A DNA stretch of 38,396 nt from Phycisphaerae bacterium (GCA_012729395.1 JAAYDF010000051.1:1-38396); one strand, 5' to 3'; shown: positions 18,064 through 25,791, counted from the first letter of the stretch. Numbers and translations: made by a program. The notes: a model not told the origin generated them from the letters alone.

Positions 18064-18378
18064 CTGCTCCCTTTGACGCCCGATAACAGTCAGCTGTCAG
18101 CGAGCGAAAGCATCGCGTTCTGCTCGCGGAACGTTCCTTTCCGGCCGATGGATATGGTGATAGTGCCTCTGGCGCTTCTGCCCTTGTGCCTGCCGCGTGA
18201 GGTTGGCAGGAGGGGGATTATCGCCCTGTGGGGGGAGCCCGGCCGCGACTGAGTCCCGGTAGCGATCTGTTGCCGGTACTACCTGAGGAGCGGTGGTGCC
18301 CGAGGTACTACACACGGTTCATTCCGCCAGGGCGAGGCAGGCCACGAGCCGGATGACCAGACTATCTCGGAGCGCAAC
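18064..18378. other. Intergenic region, no gene seen
   Basis: No conserved frame or strong promoter. GGTACTAC occurs twice, about 30 nt apart (near 18277 and 18306), and a GGAG lies 7-10 nt before the next gene. A short hydrophobic frame at 18148-18252 lacks a ribosome-binding site and is not called. Confidence 0.5.
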
Positions 18379-19167
18379 ATGCAGAAGACAGAGTTGGATC
18401 CGACCGCCGCCCCGACCGGGCGGCGAGGTACGTTTGAGTCGTTGCCGGCCGTGTCCCACCTGCAAACCGATCAACCGTGCCGGGTGTGCGGGCATAATCT
18501 GATCACACGGGCTGTCCGGCGCGACCCGCGGACGCAGCTTCTAATGATCCGTTGCCCGCAGTGCCGGAGTTACAACGCGGCAAGCGAACAGCCGGCCGCC
18601 ATTCACGCCGCGGCTCCGCCGATCTGGGGGCCATACCTTGCCCGATCATTGATGTATCTGTGGCTCATCGTCGTGGGTGCCGGTGGTTTGGGCGTGGCAT
18701 TGACCCAGGGTTTCAGCACGCTGCTGATTCTTGAACTGGTCACCACGCATGCCAAGTCCACCGTGCAGTCCGATTCGCCCCGCATGACTCAAGTTGTCTG
18801 GCGATACGTGCCCAAGCAGAACTTGCTGGAATATCGTTTTCTGACCTACTCGGCCGTGGTCTTCTCGACGGGTGTTGTGATGGCCGGTGCTCTGGTGACG
18901 GCGGTGGTGTTTTCGCATTGGCCTCGCTGGGGGCAATGGGTGTTCTGGCTGGTGGAGCCGGCGGCGGTGGCTTTCGTGGTATGCTTGGTATGGAAGGCGC
19001 TCGCACCGGGTTTGTTCCTATGGGGCGCGCAGATTATCTGGCTGCACGCCGCCGTTCATGCCTTCGGTGGATTGGCGGGGGTGACGATCGGTCGTCCGTT
19101 GGTCCGCCTGTTTGCTCGCCTGACGACGCCGCAGAATGTGCGTGAGGTGTTGGCGCATCTGCGGTAG
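18379..19167 (+). CDS. Zinc-ribbon membrane protein, hypothetical
   Basis: A 262-residue protein with GGAG before the ATG. Residues about 33-65 form a CxxC...CxxC zinc ribbon (CRVCGHN ... CPQCRSYN). Four or five hydrophobic segments follow (about 85-110, 150-180, 190-215 and 220-245). A cytoplasmic zinc-binding head tethered to a membrane bundle is common among uncharacterised planctomycete proteins. It is in the same direction as the DUF115/SPASM pair but about 315 nt away, so co-transcription is possible but unproven. I recognise no named family. Confidence 0.75.
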   Translation: MQKTELDPTAAPTGRRGTFESLPAVSHLQTDQPCRVCGHNLITRAVRRDPRTQLLMIRCPQCRSYNAASEQPAAIHAAAPPIWGPYLARSLMYLWLIVVGAGGLGVALTQGFSTLLILELVTTHAKSTVQSDSPRMTQVVWRYVPKQNLLEYRFLTYSAVVFSTGVVMAGALVTAVVFSHWPRWGQWVFWLVEPAAVAFVVCLVWKALAPGLFLWGAQIIWLHAAVHAFGGLAGVTIGRPLVRLFARLTTPQNVREVLAHLR

Positions 19168-19296
19168 CGAGGTGGGCGACGGACCATTGCTCCCGCGCGG
19201 CAGTCGGTGGGCAAGACGAGCCCGCACGCGAGACCCACGAAGCGGCAAGCCGGCATTAAGCCCGCTTTGTGTCCGTGATCCCGCACGCTTGATCGC

Positions 19297-20697
19297 TTAC
19301 CTTTTGAGCTTGGGATCTCGTGTGGTCTGGCGCCAGGTTTGCAGCCGATCCTGAAGGACCTTGATGACCGCCTGGTATTCGAGGTCGGTCATCGCGTTGT
19401 GCAGCTCATGCGGGTCGCGTCCCAAGTCGTAGAATTCGTCGTTTCCGCCGAGGTAGTCGGTCAACTTGAACTGCGGTGTGACCACGCCGCGTACCTCGGC
19501 GGCTTGGTCGGCGAGGCGGTCATACACAAAGAAGCGCTCATCGGCATGGTCCGGCCGATCCGGGTTGTCCAGCAAACCGAGCAGTGATCGGCCATGCATG
19601 GTGATGGGTGCGCTGAGGCCCGCCAGGTCCAAGAAGGTCGGCGCGAGGTCCACCAGACTCACGATCCGCTCGACCTTGGGCGTTGATCGCTTGTCGCCCG
19701 GTCGCCGGATGACCATGGGTACGCGTGACACCTCTTCATGGAACACCGGCCCACGTCCCCACAGGGCGTGGTCGCCTATCGGCCAGCCGCCGTCCGAGGC
19801 GAATACCACCACGGTGCGGTCGCGCAGGTCGGGCTGGTTGAGACGTTCGAGGACGCGCCCGACCGCGGTGTCGAGATGGGTGATCCTCGCGTATTGTCTA
19901 GAGCGGTCCTGGCGAAGTTGGGATGGGTTCTTGGCGGGGTATGCTTTGGCCGGCGGGGAGTTGGCCAGGATGTTCGATCGCCGACGCAGATTCACCTTCA
20001 TGGTCGGCGGCAGTTCGACTTGGTCGGCGGGGTAGAGTCCCTCCGTGCCGGGCGGGTAGGTTGTCGGCTCGCAGGGGCCGCGGAAGTTGACCCAGAGGAA
20101 GAACGGCTGCTCGTGTGCCCGGTCGAGGAACGCGAGCGCCTGCTGGGCCGTCCAGTCATCCAGTAGTGTTTCCGCCTGGCTCGGTTCGCCCTGCACCATG
20201 ACCGTGCAGCGATCCCATGAGCGGGCCTCGGGGCAGACCGCGGCGTGGTCCTCGATACCCGGGGCCGGCTGCGAAGTGCTCACCCCCTTCATGTGCCACT
20301 GGCCCACGAGGGCGCAGGTGTAGCCCGCGGCCTCCAATCGGGAAGTGAAGGTATCCGCCACGGCCGGCAGCGGCAGGTCGTCGTTGAGCACGCGGTGGGT
20401 ATGCGGGTACTGGCCGGTGAGGATGCTCGCACGGCTCGGTGCCCACTGGGGTGTCGGGGTGTAGGCCCGGGCAAACCACACCCCCTCGACCGCCAGCCGA
20501 TCGAGGTGCGGCGTTTTGACCTGGTCGTGCCCCTCGAAACCGGTCAGCCCGGCGCCCTGGCTGTCGGCCATGAGCAGCACGATGTGCGGCCGATCACTAC
20601 CCTGTGCCGGTATCGCCATCAACGGCATCAGCCCCACAACCCACGCGGCTGATGATCGAAACCATCCTCGCCGGTTGTTCCTTACGTCACGCGTCAT
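19297..20697 (-). CDS. Secreted sulfatase-family protein lacking catalytic residues
   Basis: About 466 residues from ATG 20697 (GGGGA 8 nt upstream; ATG 20712 is an alternative). A basic start plus the AAWVVGLMPLMAIPAQG signal peptide predicts export. The fold is clearly alkaline-phosphatase-superfamily sulfatase: HIVLLMADSQG, TPHLDRLAVEG, APSRASILTGQYPHTH, FASDGG, HGRSLLGLL, FYDLGRDPHELHN. The active site is not intact: the second Asp of the metal site is Ser46, the FGly Cys/Ser of C-x-P-S-R is Trp85, the Lys of GKWH is Gln133, the His of PHxP is Cys209, and the Asn/His after Asp302 is Gly303. With five positions changed in an undamaged frame, it is best read as a non-catalytic homologue, perhaps sugar-sulfate binding. 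Other hydrolase activity cannot be excluded. Confidence 0.88.
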   Translation of the reverse strand: MTRDVRNNRRGWFRSSAAWVVGLMPLMAIPAQGSDRPHIVLLMADSQGAGLTGFEGHDQVKTPHLDRLAVEGVWFARAYTPTPQWAPSRASILTGQYPHTHRVLNDDLPLPAVADTFTSRLEAAGYTCALVGQWHMKGVSTSQPAPGIEDHAAVCPEARSWDRCTVMVQGEPSQAETLLDDWTAQQALAFLDRAHEQPFFLWVNFRGPCEPTTYPPGTEGLYPADQVELPPTMKVNLRRRSNILANSPPAKAYPAKNPSQLRQDRSRQYARITHLDTAVGRVLERLNQPDLRDRTVVVFASDGGWPIGDHALWGRGPVFHEEVSRVPMVIRRPGDKRSTPKVERIVSLVDLAPTFLDLAGLSAPITMHGRSLLGLLDNPDRPDHADERFFVYDRLADQAAEVRGVVTPQFKLTDYLGGNDEFYDLGRDPHELHNAMTDLEYQAVIKVLQDRLQTWRQTTRDPKLKR

Positions 20698-20910
20698 CCT
20701 GTCATTCCCCATACGTCCTTGCCTGCCGAGCATCAGGTCGCCATCTCGTAGCAGCCATCCTTCGTAGTGGCTGCCGGGAAGCCATTGCACGATGGATTGC
20801 GGCCGGTACGCGAACTCCGCACGCGCCCATACGATAGTCGAAGTCCGGGCCGGGGGATAACCCCCGCGCGGATCATCGCCAGGGGAGCGCCCTCTCCCCG
20901 TGCCGCACGC

Positions 20911-21507
20911 TCAGCTCTTGCGATGCACGGTCTGATACCAGGCGTGGTGTTCGCCGTCGGCGGTCTTGGTCACCAGTTGATCGTGGACGCGTTGGTAACC
21001 GGGGATCTGGCAGGCGGGCAGATCGTGGGCAAAGTACTCCTGGTCGTGCAGGGTGTGGCCGGGCCGGTGGATGCGGACCGCGCCGGAGGGCAGCACGGTA
21101 TTCTCGGGAAAACCGAAGAAAGTATTGGCAGGGGATCGCCAGTCAACAATCGCGATGGTGGGTGACCAATGGGCGATCAACTGCGGCCCGTCGGCGACGA
21201 GCATCATGAACCCCCAGGCGACGACGAGATCGGGCGGTTGGGGCGGATGATACTGCTCGGCCGGCCCGCAGATCACCTCGACGCCGTTGCCGCGGGCAAT
21301 GCGGCACATTTCCTCGTCACTGTCGAGGCCCAGGGCCTGGTAGCCGAGGTCGGCGAGCAGCTTGACATGTCGGCCGGGGCCACAGCCCACGTCGATCGCG
21401 CGGGGGCTCTCGGCGGGCACATCCCGCCCCGGTCGGGCGTAGCGGTAAAGCAGGCCCACCAAGTCGCTATCAGGATATTTGAGGCCCTGCCAGACACGTG
21501 GCAGCAT
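20911..21507 (-). CDS. Class I SAM-dependent methyltransferase
   Basis: A 198-residue protein. ATG 21507 is chosen because AAGGAG lies 7 nt upstream and the SAM-binding domain starts soon after; the frame is open further upstream. Motif I is AIDVGCGPGRHVKLLADLGY, then the acidic strand-2 end GLDSDEEM, motif II-like PDLVVAWGFMMLV, and a C-terminal half with IHRPGHTLHDQEYF. This is the UbiE/Methyltransf_11 or _25 type; the substrate is unknown. The start overlaps the end of the deacetylase frame by about 38 nt, so the two were an operon, and a sugar or lipid-linked glycan substrate is plausible. Sulfatase-like, methyltransferase and deacetylase genes all lie on the minus strand. Confidence 0.88.
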   Translation of the reverse strand: MLPRVWQGLKYPDSDLVGLLYRYARPGRDVPAESPRAIDVGCGPGRHVKLLADLGYQALGLDSDEEMCRIARGNGVEVICGPAEQYHPPQPPDLVVAWGFMMLVADGPQLIAHWSPTIAIVDWRSPANTFFGFPENTVLPSGAVRIHRPGHTLHDQEYFAHDLPACQIPGYQRVHDQLVTKTADGEHHAWYQTVHRKS

Positions 21508-22588
21508 GAGTCGCTCCTTGCTCGTATGGCGGCAGGCCGAGAGACTCCTCAACGTGCTTGGCGTCGATGCGCGGCACGATGAAGCTGTCTCTATCCCATT
21601 CGCCGCCGCCGTCCAGCACGCCCTCAAAGCCCAGCGATCGCAGGCTGGGCACCAACTGCTCGACCGTCGCTGGATATCGCGGCCGCATGGGCAGTGTCAG
21701 GTAGCGTGTCGGCGTCAGGCCGGCCTGCTCCATGGCGGCCATGCACGGCAGTACCTCCGCATCCAGGTAGCCGGCCACATCGCCGTCAAACGCCCGATGG
21801 CTGACGGTGTGCGGGCCGAACTCGGCATGATGCCATCCGAGGTATTCCTTGGGGGCCGCGAACCGCGCTGCCAGATGTTTGGCCTCTTCGTCGCCCAGCG
21901 GTCCCAGCAAGGCTCGGGCCTCGCCGTCTTCCAGGACCACGTTGCAGGCGCCCTTGAGGCGACGGCGCCTTCTCTCTGTCTCGTAGGCGTAGACACGATC
22001 CACATACTCGGCCTGCTCGGCGGTGAGGGCCGGCTCGGGCAGGGTCTGGTCGGGCAAACAGAGCAGGATCTGCAAACGATGGGCGACCGGGTAGACGGGC
22101 GGGTCTTGCCACGGGCCGGTGATGATCGCGGTGTGCGTGGGGATCTTCTCCGCCTCGCACCAGGGCAGCACGTTACGCACTCAGTCCACCGTTCCGTCGT
22201 CGCCGGTCACATAGAGTGTGTTCTCGTTGGTGTCTTCCCGCAGGCGTGAAAGCGATCCGAAGGCCCAACCCTGTCGGCGGGCGGCGTGCACCTGATGGCA
22301 GAACCGCGCGAGGGGGATGGGAAAGCTGCCGAGCACCGCGGCCGCGTGCGGACCATCCACCGAGTGATACATCAAAATGACCTGTCGGCCGGGCACGGCG
22401 AAGCCTCCTCGTTGGATCAACGCGTACACCCGCACGAAGGCGAGGGGGACAGGCACTTTTTTGCCTTGAGCCTGTTCTGTCGCGACGCCGCCTCCATGCC
22501 GCCAGAGGACTGAACCGCGTCGGAAGCTCCCACGTCGGCAAAAAAAGAGCCAGTCCCCAGACGCCACGTTGGGTCGGCGCGCACGCAC
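21470..22588 (-). pseudogene. Polysaccharide deacetylase interrupted by an in-frame TGA
   Basis: Two frames in the same phase (22588-22181 and 22180-21470) are split by a single TGA at 22183-22181. The upstream part has VILMYHSVDG and ends TGDDGTVD, the metal-binding aspartates of the NodB fold. The downstream part goes on without loss as VRNVLPWCEAEKIPTHTAIITG and has the GPHTVSHRAFDGD histidine motif and the later NodB strands. The natural residue at the break would be Trp (TGG to TGA). The enzyme would remove acetyl groups from surface glycans. A GTG directly follows the TGA, so low-level reinitiation is conceivable. The first approximately 48 codons of the upstream frame fall in an inverted-repeat element (22444-22558), so the true start is unclear. 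A sequencing error remains possible. Confidence 0.75.
22444..22558. repeat. 115-bp inverted-repeat element (MITE- or REP-pair-like)
   Basis: The left arm at 22444-22465 and right arm at 22537-22558 are inverted near-copies of about 22 nt (GGGGAC, purine-rich centre, poly-T, GCC), flanking about 70 bp. It lies over the 5' end of the deacetylase reading frame. The arms have runs of six and seven T/A and could also form a strong hairpin. Confidence 0.6.
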
Positions 22589-22697
22589 AGTGTACGCTTG
22601 CCGTCTATGTTATCGGCCCCCCCGCGAAGGGGACTTGAGCGTTCCATTCCTCGGCAGGCCCGACGCCTCCGCGACGCCCATTCCGCGGCCGGCCGGG

Positions 22698-22884
22698 GTG
22701 TGTCACCGGTGTCCCGCCGGTGTTCGGTCGGCGCGGCGCGGCAGCACCATGGTGTGGCACTGCTCTGTGAGCAGTGTGTGCGTGTGAGGTTTTCTCCCCT
22801 CTCGCCCAGCCCGTCAAGCAAGCACCGCTCACCGAGCAGGGCCCGGTCGCCACAGCCTGCCCGCCGTGGCGGGGGGGGGCGACC
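22698..22884. repeat. Repeat-1 composite, copy C
   Basis: Holds CACCGG/CCGGTG (22704-22722), the repeat-1 hairpin as a perfect 8-bp stem (CACTGCTC 22758-22765, GAGCAGTG 22769-22776), and a GGTCGCC (22845-22851) / GGCGACC (22878-22884) stem that includes a run of nine G. The same three motifs occur in other orders at 11.33-11.56 kb and 27.05 kb. Confidence 0.7.
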
Positions 22885-22954
22885 GCGTCATGGCGTGGAA
22901 AAGCTCTTTTGTGTGCTTGCAACCCCTTTTGAATACTGCTTCGTCTGCGCTAGG

Positions 22955-22972
22955 CCCGGCGTTCACGCCGGG
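22955..22972. repeat. TTCA-loop hairpin
   Basis: CCCGGCG-TTCA-CGCCGGG, a perfect 7-bp stem with a TTCA tetraloop. Similar TTCA-loop hairpins occur at 23000-23013, 28509-28526, 37089-37103 and 37156-37170. Confidence 0.7.
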
Positions 22973-22999
22973 TCGAAGTGTGCCGCATGAATGCGCGAG

Positions 23000-23090
23000 C
23001 CCGCTTCAGCGGGGTTTTCGATGGGCGGCTTGAGCCATCAAGGCCGAGCAGACACCGCGATCAGGTCAACCCATACATCGAGAACCCCGC
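23000..23090. repeat. Repeat-2 stem-loop, copy B
   Basis: CCCGC-TTCA-GCGGG (23000-23013) runs into a 14-bp stem: GCGGGGTTTTCGAT (23009-23022) with ATCGAGAACCCCGC (23077-23090), one G-T wobble, loop of 54 nt. It matches copy A at 14218-14308 in plan and much of its sequence. Both copies precede a plus-strand gene. Confidence 0.75.
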
Positions 23091-23189
23091 CAAGGTGGCC
23101 TGCAGGGAGGCGGATGGTCGAGCCCGGCTGACGTGCGGATTCGCCGGTACCGGCTTGATGTGGTATCGTGCCTGGGCGTGTAAGGAGTC

Positions 23190-24311
23190 GTGTATCGCAA
23201 TGGCATGAGGATGGTCGCGGGTACGGCGATGTGCGGATCAAGGATTGGAGTTGGCGTGCTGCTGCTCGGGGCGATGATGTCGCTGCCGGGGTGCCGCACG
23301 GAAGGGACACGCATGGTCGATCGACTACGATTCGAGCTGCGGGAACTGCCGCCGGTGCCGCAGGGCGTCGGCGGGGGGATGTCGGGTCTTGTCGGCGAGA
23401 CGCTGGTGCTGGCCGGCGGGAGCTACTTCACCACCCCGCCCGATCAGGGCGGCACCAAGTTATGGACCGACGAGGTTCTCATTCTGGGCCTGCAGGCGAG
23501 CCAGTGGCAGTCGGCCGGGCGGTTGCCTCGGCTGCTGGCTTACGGAGCGGCCGTTTCGACGCGCAAGGGGCTGCTGTTGGCGGGCGGATGCGATGCCGAG
23601 AAACACTATGGTACGGCTTACCTGCTCACGCTCGATGGCGATCGCTTACGCATCGCGGAGTTGCCCGCGTTGCCCCGGCCGACGGCGTACATGGGCGGCT
23701 CGCTGCTGGCCAACACCGTCTACCTCGCGGGCGGACGCGAAGGACCGGAGACTCCCGCGGCTCTGCGGACCTTCTGGTCGTTGGATCTCGACCGGCCGGC
23801 GGAAGGCTGGCGGGAGTTAGAACCGTGGCCTGGGCCGGCGCGGATGCTGCCCGGTGTGGTCGCCCAGGACGGGGCGGTGTACGTCTTCAGCGGTGCGGAT
23901 CTGCTGCCCGGTGACGATGGCGTTGTGGGCCGACAGTACCTGACGGATGCCTATCGGTATCGTCCCGGCAAGGGTTGGAGCCGTGTCGCGGATCTGCCTC
24001 ACCCGGCGGCGGCCGCACCGGTGGCCTCCTGGGGCCGGGATCGCGTTCTTGTTTTCGGTGGGGATCACGGCCGCCTGGCCGCCTTGGGTTCATCCTTGGG
24101 CGACGCCCATCCCGGATTCGGTCGGGCGCTCTTGTGCTATCACACGGCCGACGACACCTGGACGCACCTGCACGACCTGCCGCCGTTGCCGGTGACCACC
24201 ACGGCCATCCGCCGCGACGACACCATCCTCATCCCCACCGGCGAAGACCGCCCCGGCCGACGAACGCCCAAGGTTTACGCGGTTGAGCCGAGGCCGCTGT
24301 TGAGACGCTAA
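23190..24311 (+). CDS. Kelch-repeat lipoprotein (NanM-like beta-propeller)
   Basis: A 373-residue protein. The GTG at 23190 lies only 2 nt after AAGGAG; in-frame ATG codons at 23205 and 23211 are possible starts. A hydrophobic stretch and lipobox LPGC predict a lipid anchor on Cys. The body is six Kelch-like blades with repeated (L/V)(L/V)AGG or VFGGD turns (LVLAGGSYF, LLLAGGCD, VYLAGGRE, VYVFSGAD, VLVFGGDH), each followed by a Trp blade end. The closest named relative by pattern is N-acetylneuraminate epimerase (NanM/YjhT), a periplasmic sialic-acid mutarotase; galactose-oxidase-like propellers are the alternative. Whether the sugar-binding residues are present cannot be judged by eye. It sits upstream of secreted hydrolases, in keeping with a role in glycan uptake. 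Confidence 0.8.
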   Translation: MYRNGMRMVAGTAMCGSRIGVGVLLLGAMMSLPGCRTEGTRMVDRLRFELRELPPVPQGVGGGMSGLVGETLVLAGGSYFTTPPDQGGTKLWTDEVLILGLQASQWQSAGRLPRLLAYGAAVSTRKGLLLAGGCDAEKHYGTAYLLTLDGDRLRIAELPALPRPTAYMGGSLLANTVYLAGGREGPETPAALRTFWSLDLDRPAEGWRELEPWPGPARMLPGVVAQDGAVYVFSGADLLPGDDGVVGRQYLTDAYRYRPGKGWSRVADLPHPAAAAPVASWGRDRVLVFGGDHGRLAALGSSLGDAHPGFGRALLCYHTADDTWTHLHDLPPLPVTTTAIRRDDTILIPTGEDRPGRRTPKVYAVEPRPLLRR

Positions 24312-24374
24312 GTCTTGTATTGGCAATTAGTAACGCTTCTTTGTGGGCGTTTTCTGGTTAAAATGAGCAGACGA

Positions 24375-24403
24375 TTGACTTGACAAGGGTATTCACTTAT
24401 AAC
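24375..24403 (+). promoter_or_regulatory. Promoter of the TAC operon
   Basis: TTGACT (24375-24380), exactly 17 nt, TATAAC (24398-24403): one mismatch in each box. Transcription would start at about 24410, some 3 nt before ATG 24413, so the toxin message would be nearly leaderless if that ATG is used. Binding of the HTH antitoxin here is expected from the family but no clear palindrome was found. Confidence 0.7.
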
Positions 24404-24412
24404 TAAACTTCA

Positions 24413-24811
24413 ATGAGCATGGATGCCGATAGCCCGTTAGTTGTTCACGGACCGATGCGGATCATCGAGTACGCTGTGTGCTCGAACGGCATCATGCCCG
24501 CCAGAAAGTTCATCGAGAAGGAGCTTAACGAAAGCGAACGGACAATGCTGCTTGTCCTGTTCAAGCGGATGGCAGACCATGGAACCGTTCCGAACCGGGA
24601 GCAGTTCAAGAAGGTAGAAGGTGAGATATTCGAGTTCAAGAAACATCAGATTCGCGTGTTCTGTTTTCGCACGGGCGACCACTGGTTACTGACCAATGGC
24701 TACAAGAAAAAAACGGATCGACTGGATCCAGGGGAGGTTAAGCGGGCGAAGAGAATTATGGCGGAGCACTTGCGCCGCGGGACAGGAAGACAGGAGAGAC
24801 GGACAAAATGA
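24413..24811 (+). CDS. higB: RelE/HigB-type toxin (Gp49-like, DUF891)
   Basis: A 132-residue protein. Family homology appears to begin around MRIIEYAVCSNG (ATG 24455), so the shorter start is a real alternative to ATG 24413. Core: ARKFIEKELNESERTMLLVLFKRMADHG, the GEIFEFKKHQIRVFCFRTGDHWLLTNGYKKK strand pair, and a C-terminal helix DRLDPGEVKRAKRIMAEHL. This is the ParE/RelE fold of HigB-type ribosome-dependent mRNA interferases. The stop overlaps the antitoxin ATG (ATGA). Toxin-first order is typical of hig loci. The base composition is visibly less GC-rich than the flanking genes, which suggests horizontal transfer. Confidence 0.85.
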   Translation: MSMDADSPLVVHGPMRIIEYAVCSNGIMPARKFIEKELNESERTMLLVLFKRMADHGTVPNREQFKKVEGEIFEFKKHQIRVFCFRTGDHWLLTNGYKKKTDRLDPGEVKRAKRIMAEHLRRGTGRQERRTK

Positions 24812-25209
24812 GCGACAGTTTGATGAAGCGATTGACGGCCACCCCTGAAGGGATGCGGCTCTATCAGCAGGAGCGCGCGATTCAGGAAGTGACTGACCTG
24901 ATTTGCCTGCTTATGGCTGAGCAAGACGTGAGTCGCGCGGAGCTGGCCAGGCGGATCGGCAAGACCAAGGGATACGTGACGCAACTGTTGGATGGGCGAA
25001 CGAATATGACCATCCGGACTATCTCGGATGTGTGCTTGGCACTTGACCATGCCGTTCACTTTCAAGACGGGCCGCTGGATGCCACTGTGAGCGATGATCC
25101 CCTCCTGACTATGACCATATCTTGCCCGCAGCAGGAGTACTTGATGCTGACCAGCAGGGAACTGCCAGTTCATGGCAGTGTGTTTGGTCATCAGAGAATG
25201 GTGAGCTAA
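24808..25209 (+). CDS. higA: HigA-type antitoxin with chaperone-addiction tail
   Basis: A 133-residue XRE-family protein. The helix-turn-helix is about residues 42-80 (SRAELARRIGKTKGYVTQLL, then TIRTISDVCLALDHAV). After the DNA-binding domain there are about 45 extra residues, hydrophobic in part (ISCPQQEYLMLTSRELPV). In characterised toxin-antitoxin-chaperone systems such an extension is the chaperone-addiction region that makes the antitoxin unstable unless a SecB-like chaperone binds it. The first Met overlaps the toxin stop, and its TAA overlaps the next ATG (TAATG), so the three proteins are translationally coupled. It neutralises the toxin and probably represses the promoter at 24375-24403. 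Confidence 0.87.
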   Translation: MSDSLMKRLTATPEGMRLYQQERAIQEVTDLICLLMAEQDVSRAELARRIGKTKGYVTQLLDGRTNMTIRTISDVCLALDHAVHFQDGPLDATVSDDPLLTMTISCPQQEYLMLTSRELPVHGSVFGHQRMVS

Positions 25210-25760
25210 TGGTGAAAAAGGGAAGTGAACTCAAGATTGGGGGGGCTGATGCCCTTTTGGAGTTAGGGGCTGTTGTGTCGGATCGGGTCCAGATTCAGAA
25301 TGTGCATCTGTTGGAAACTAGAGCGAAACGGGGTTCGATACGTGAGAAGCAGCCCCTCCACCTGCGGTTCTCGGTCAATGTGACGACGCAGGTCGACCAG
25401 TCCAAGTCGATCCTGCTCGTCCGCCCCCTGCTGACCATGATTGCCAGCCATGAAGACGCAGCCGATGGGGAGGAAGCCCTTCGCATTGAGGCACTATTCG
25501 TGTTGGCTTACAGAGTAGATTCTCTCAAAGGACTCGACAAGACGAACTTCGACGCCTTTGGAGAGACCAATGGCCTGTACAACGTCTGGCCTTTTTGGCG
25601 GGAATATGTGCAGGCGACAACCGCTCGTTTGGGATTGCCGCCGCTGACGATACCGGTGCTCCCACCCGCTAAGCGCAACGTCGAGGCGAGCGAACAAGTC
25701 CGACGGACTTCTCCTAGGCCAAAACGGACAAAGAAACCCAGGCAATCGTCATCTACCTGA
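25209..25760 (+). CDS. SecB-like chaperone of the TAC system
   Basis: A 183-residue protein from ATG 25209, which shares its A with the antitoxin stop. The core is SecB-like: VQIQNVHLLETRAKRG, LHLRFSVNVTTQV, EEALRIEALFVLAYRV, and the signature NGLYNVWPFWREYVQATTARLGLPPLTIPVLPP that corresponds to the 'N.WPyfRe.v..lt..mGlPpl.lP' tail of SecB family members. A Lys/Arg-rich disordered end follows (RPKRTKKPR). In TAC systems such as Rv1955-Rv1957 of Mycobacterium tuberculosis this chaperone binds the antitoxin tail and protects it from proteolysis. Adjacent gene order and overlaps support the same role here rather than general secretion. Confidence 0.85.
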   Translation: MVKKGSELKIGGADALLELGAVVSDRVQIQNVHLLETRAKRGSIREKQPLHLRFSVNVTTQVDQSKSILLVRPLLTMIASHEDAADGEEALRIEALFVLAYRVDSLKGLDKTNFDAFGETNGLYNVWPFWREYVQATTARLGLPPLTIPVLPPAKRNVEASEQVRRTSPRPKRTKKPRQSSST

Positions 25761-25791
25761 CTTCAGGGCACCGATCCCCGAAGGATCCTTC

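Larger units (their letters stand above)
22589..23189. other. Intergenic region with repeat families 1 and 2
   Basis: No gene. From left to right it holds a repeat-1 composite (22698-22884), a CCCGGCG-TTCA-CGCCGGG hairpin, and repeat-2 copy B, then about 100 bp to the Kelch gene. An AAGGAG at 23182-23187 lies very close to the first GTG. Confidence 0.65.

Noticed and set aside
18148-18252. Short hydrophobic frame MDMVIVPLALLPLC...
   Set aside because: No ribosome-binding site, too short, and no sign of conservation that I can see.
21470-22588. TGA read as tryptophan or selenocysteine in the deacetylase
   Set aside because: TGA is used as a normal stop elsewhere (gnd, the DUF115 gene). No SECIS-like context is visible, and the position would hold Trp rather than Cys.
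22871-22879. Run of nine G as a G-quadruplex or phase-variable tract
   Set aside because: A single G-run cannot form an intramolecular quadruplex, and it lies in a repeat stem outside any gene.
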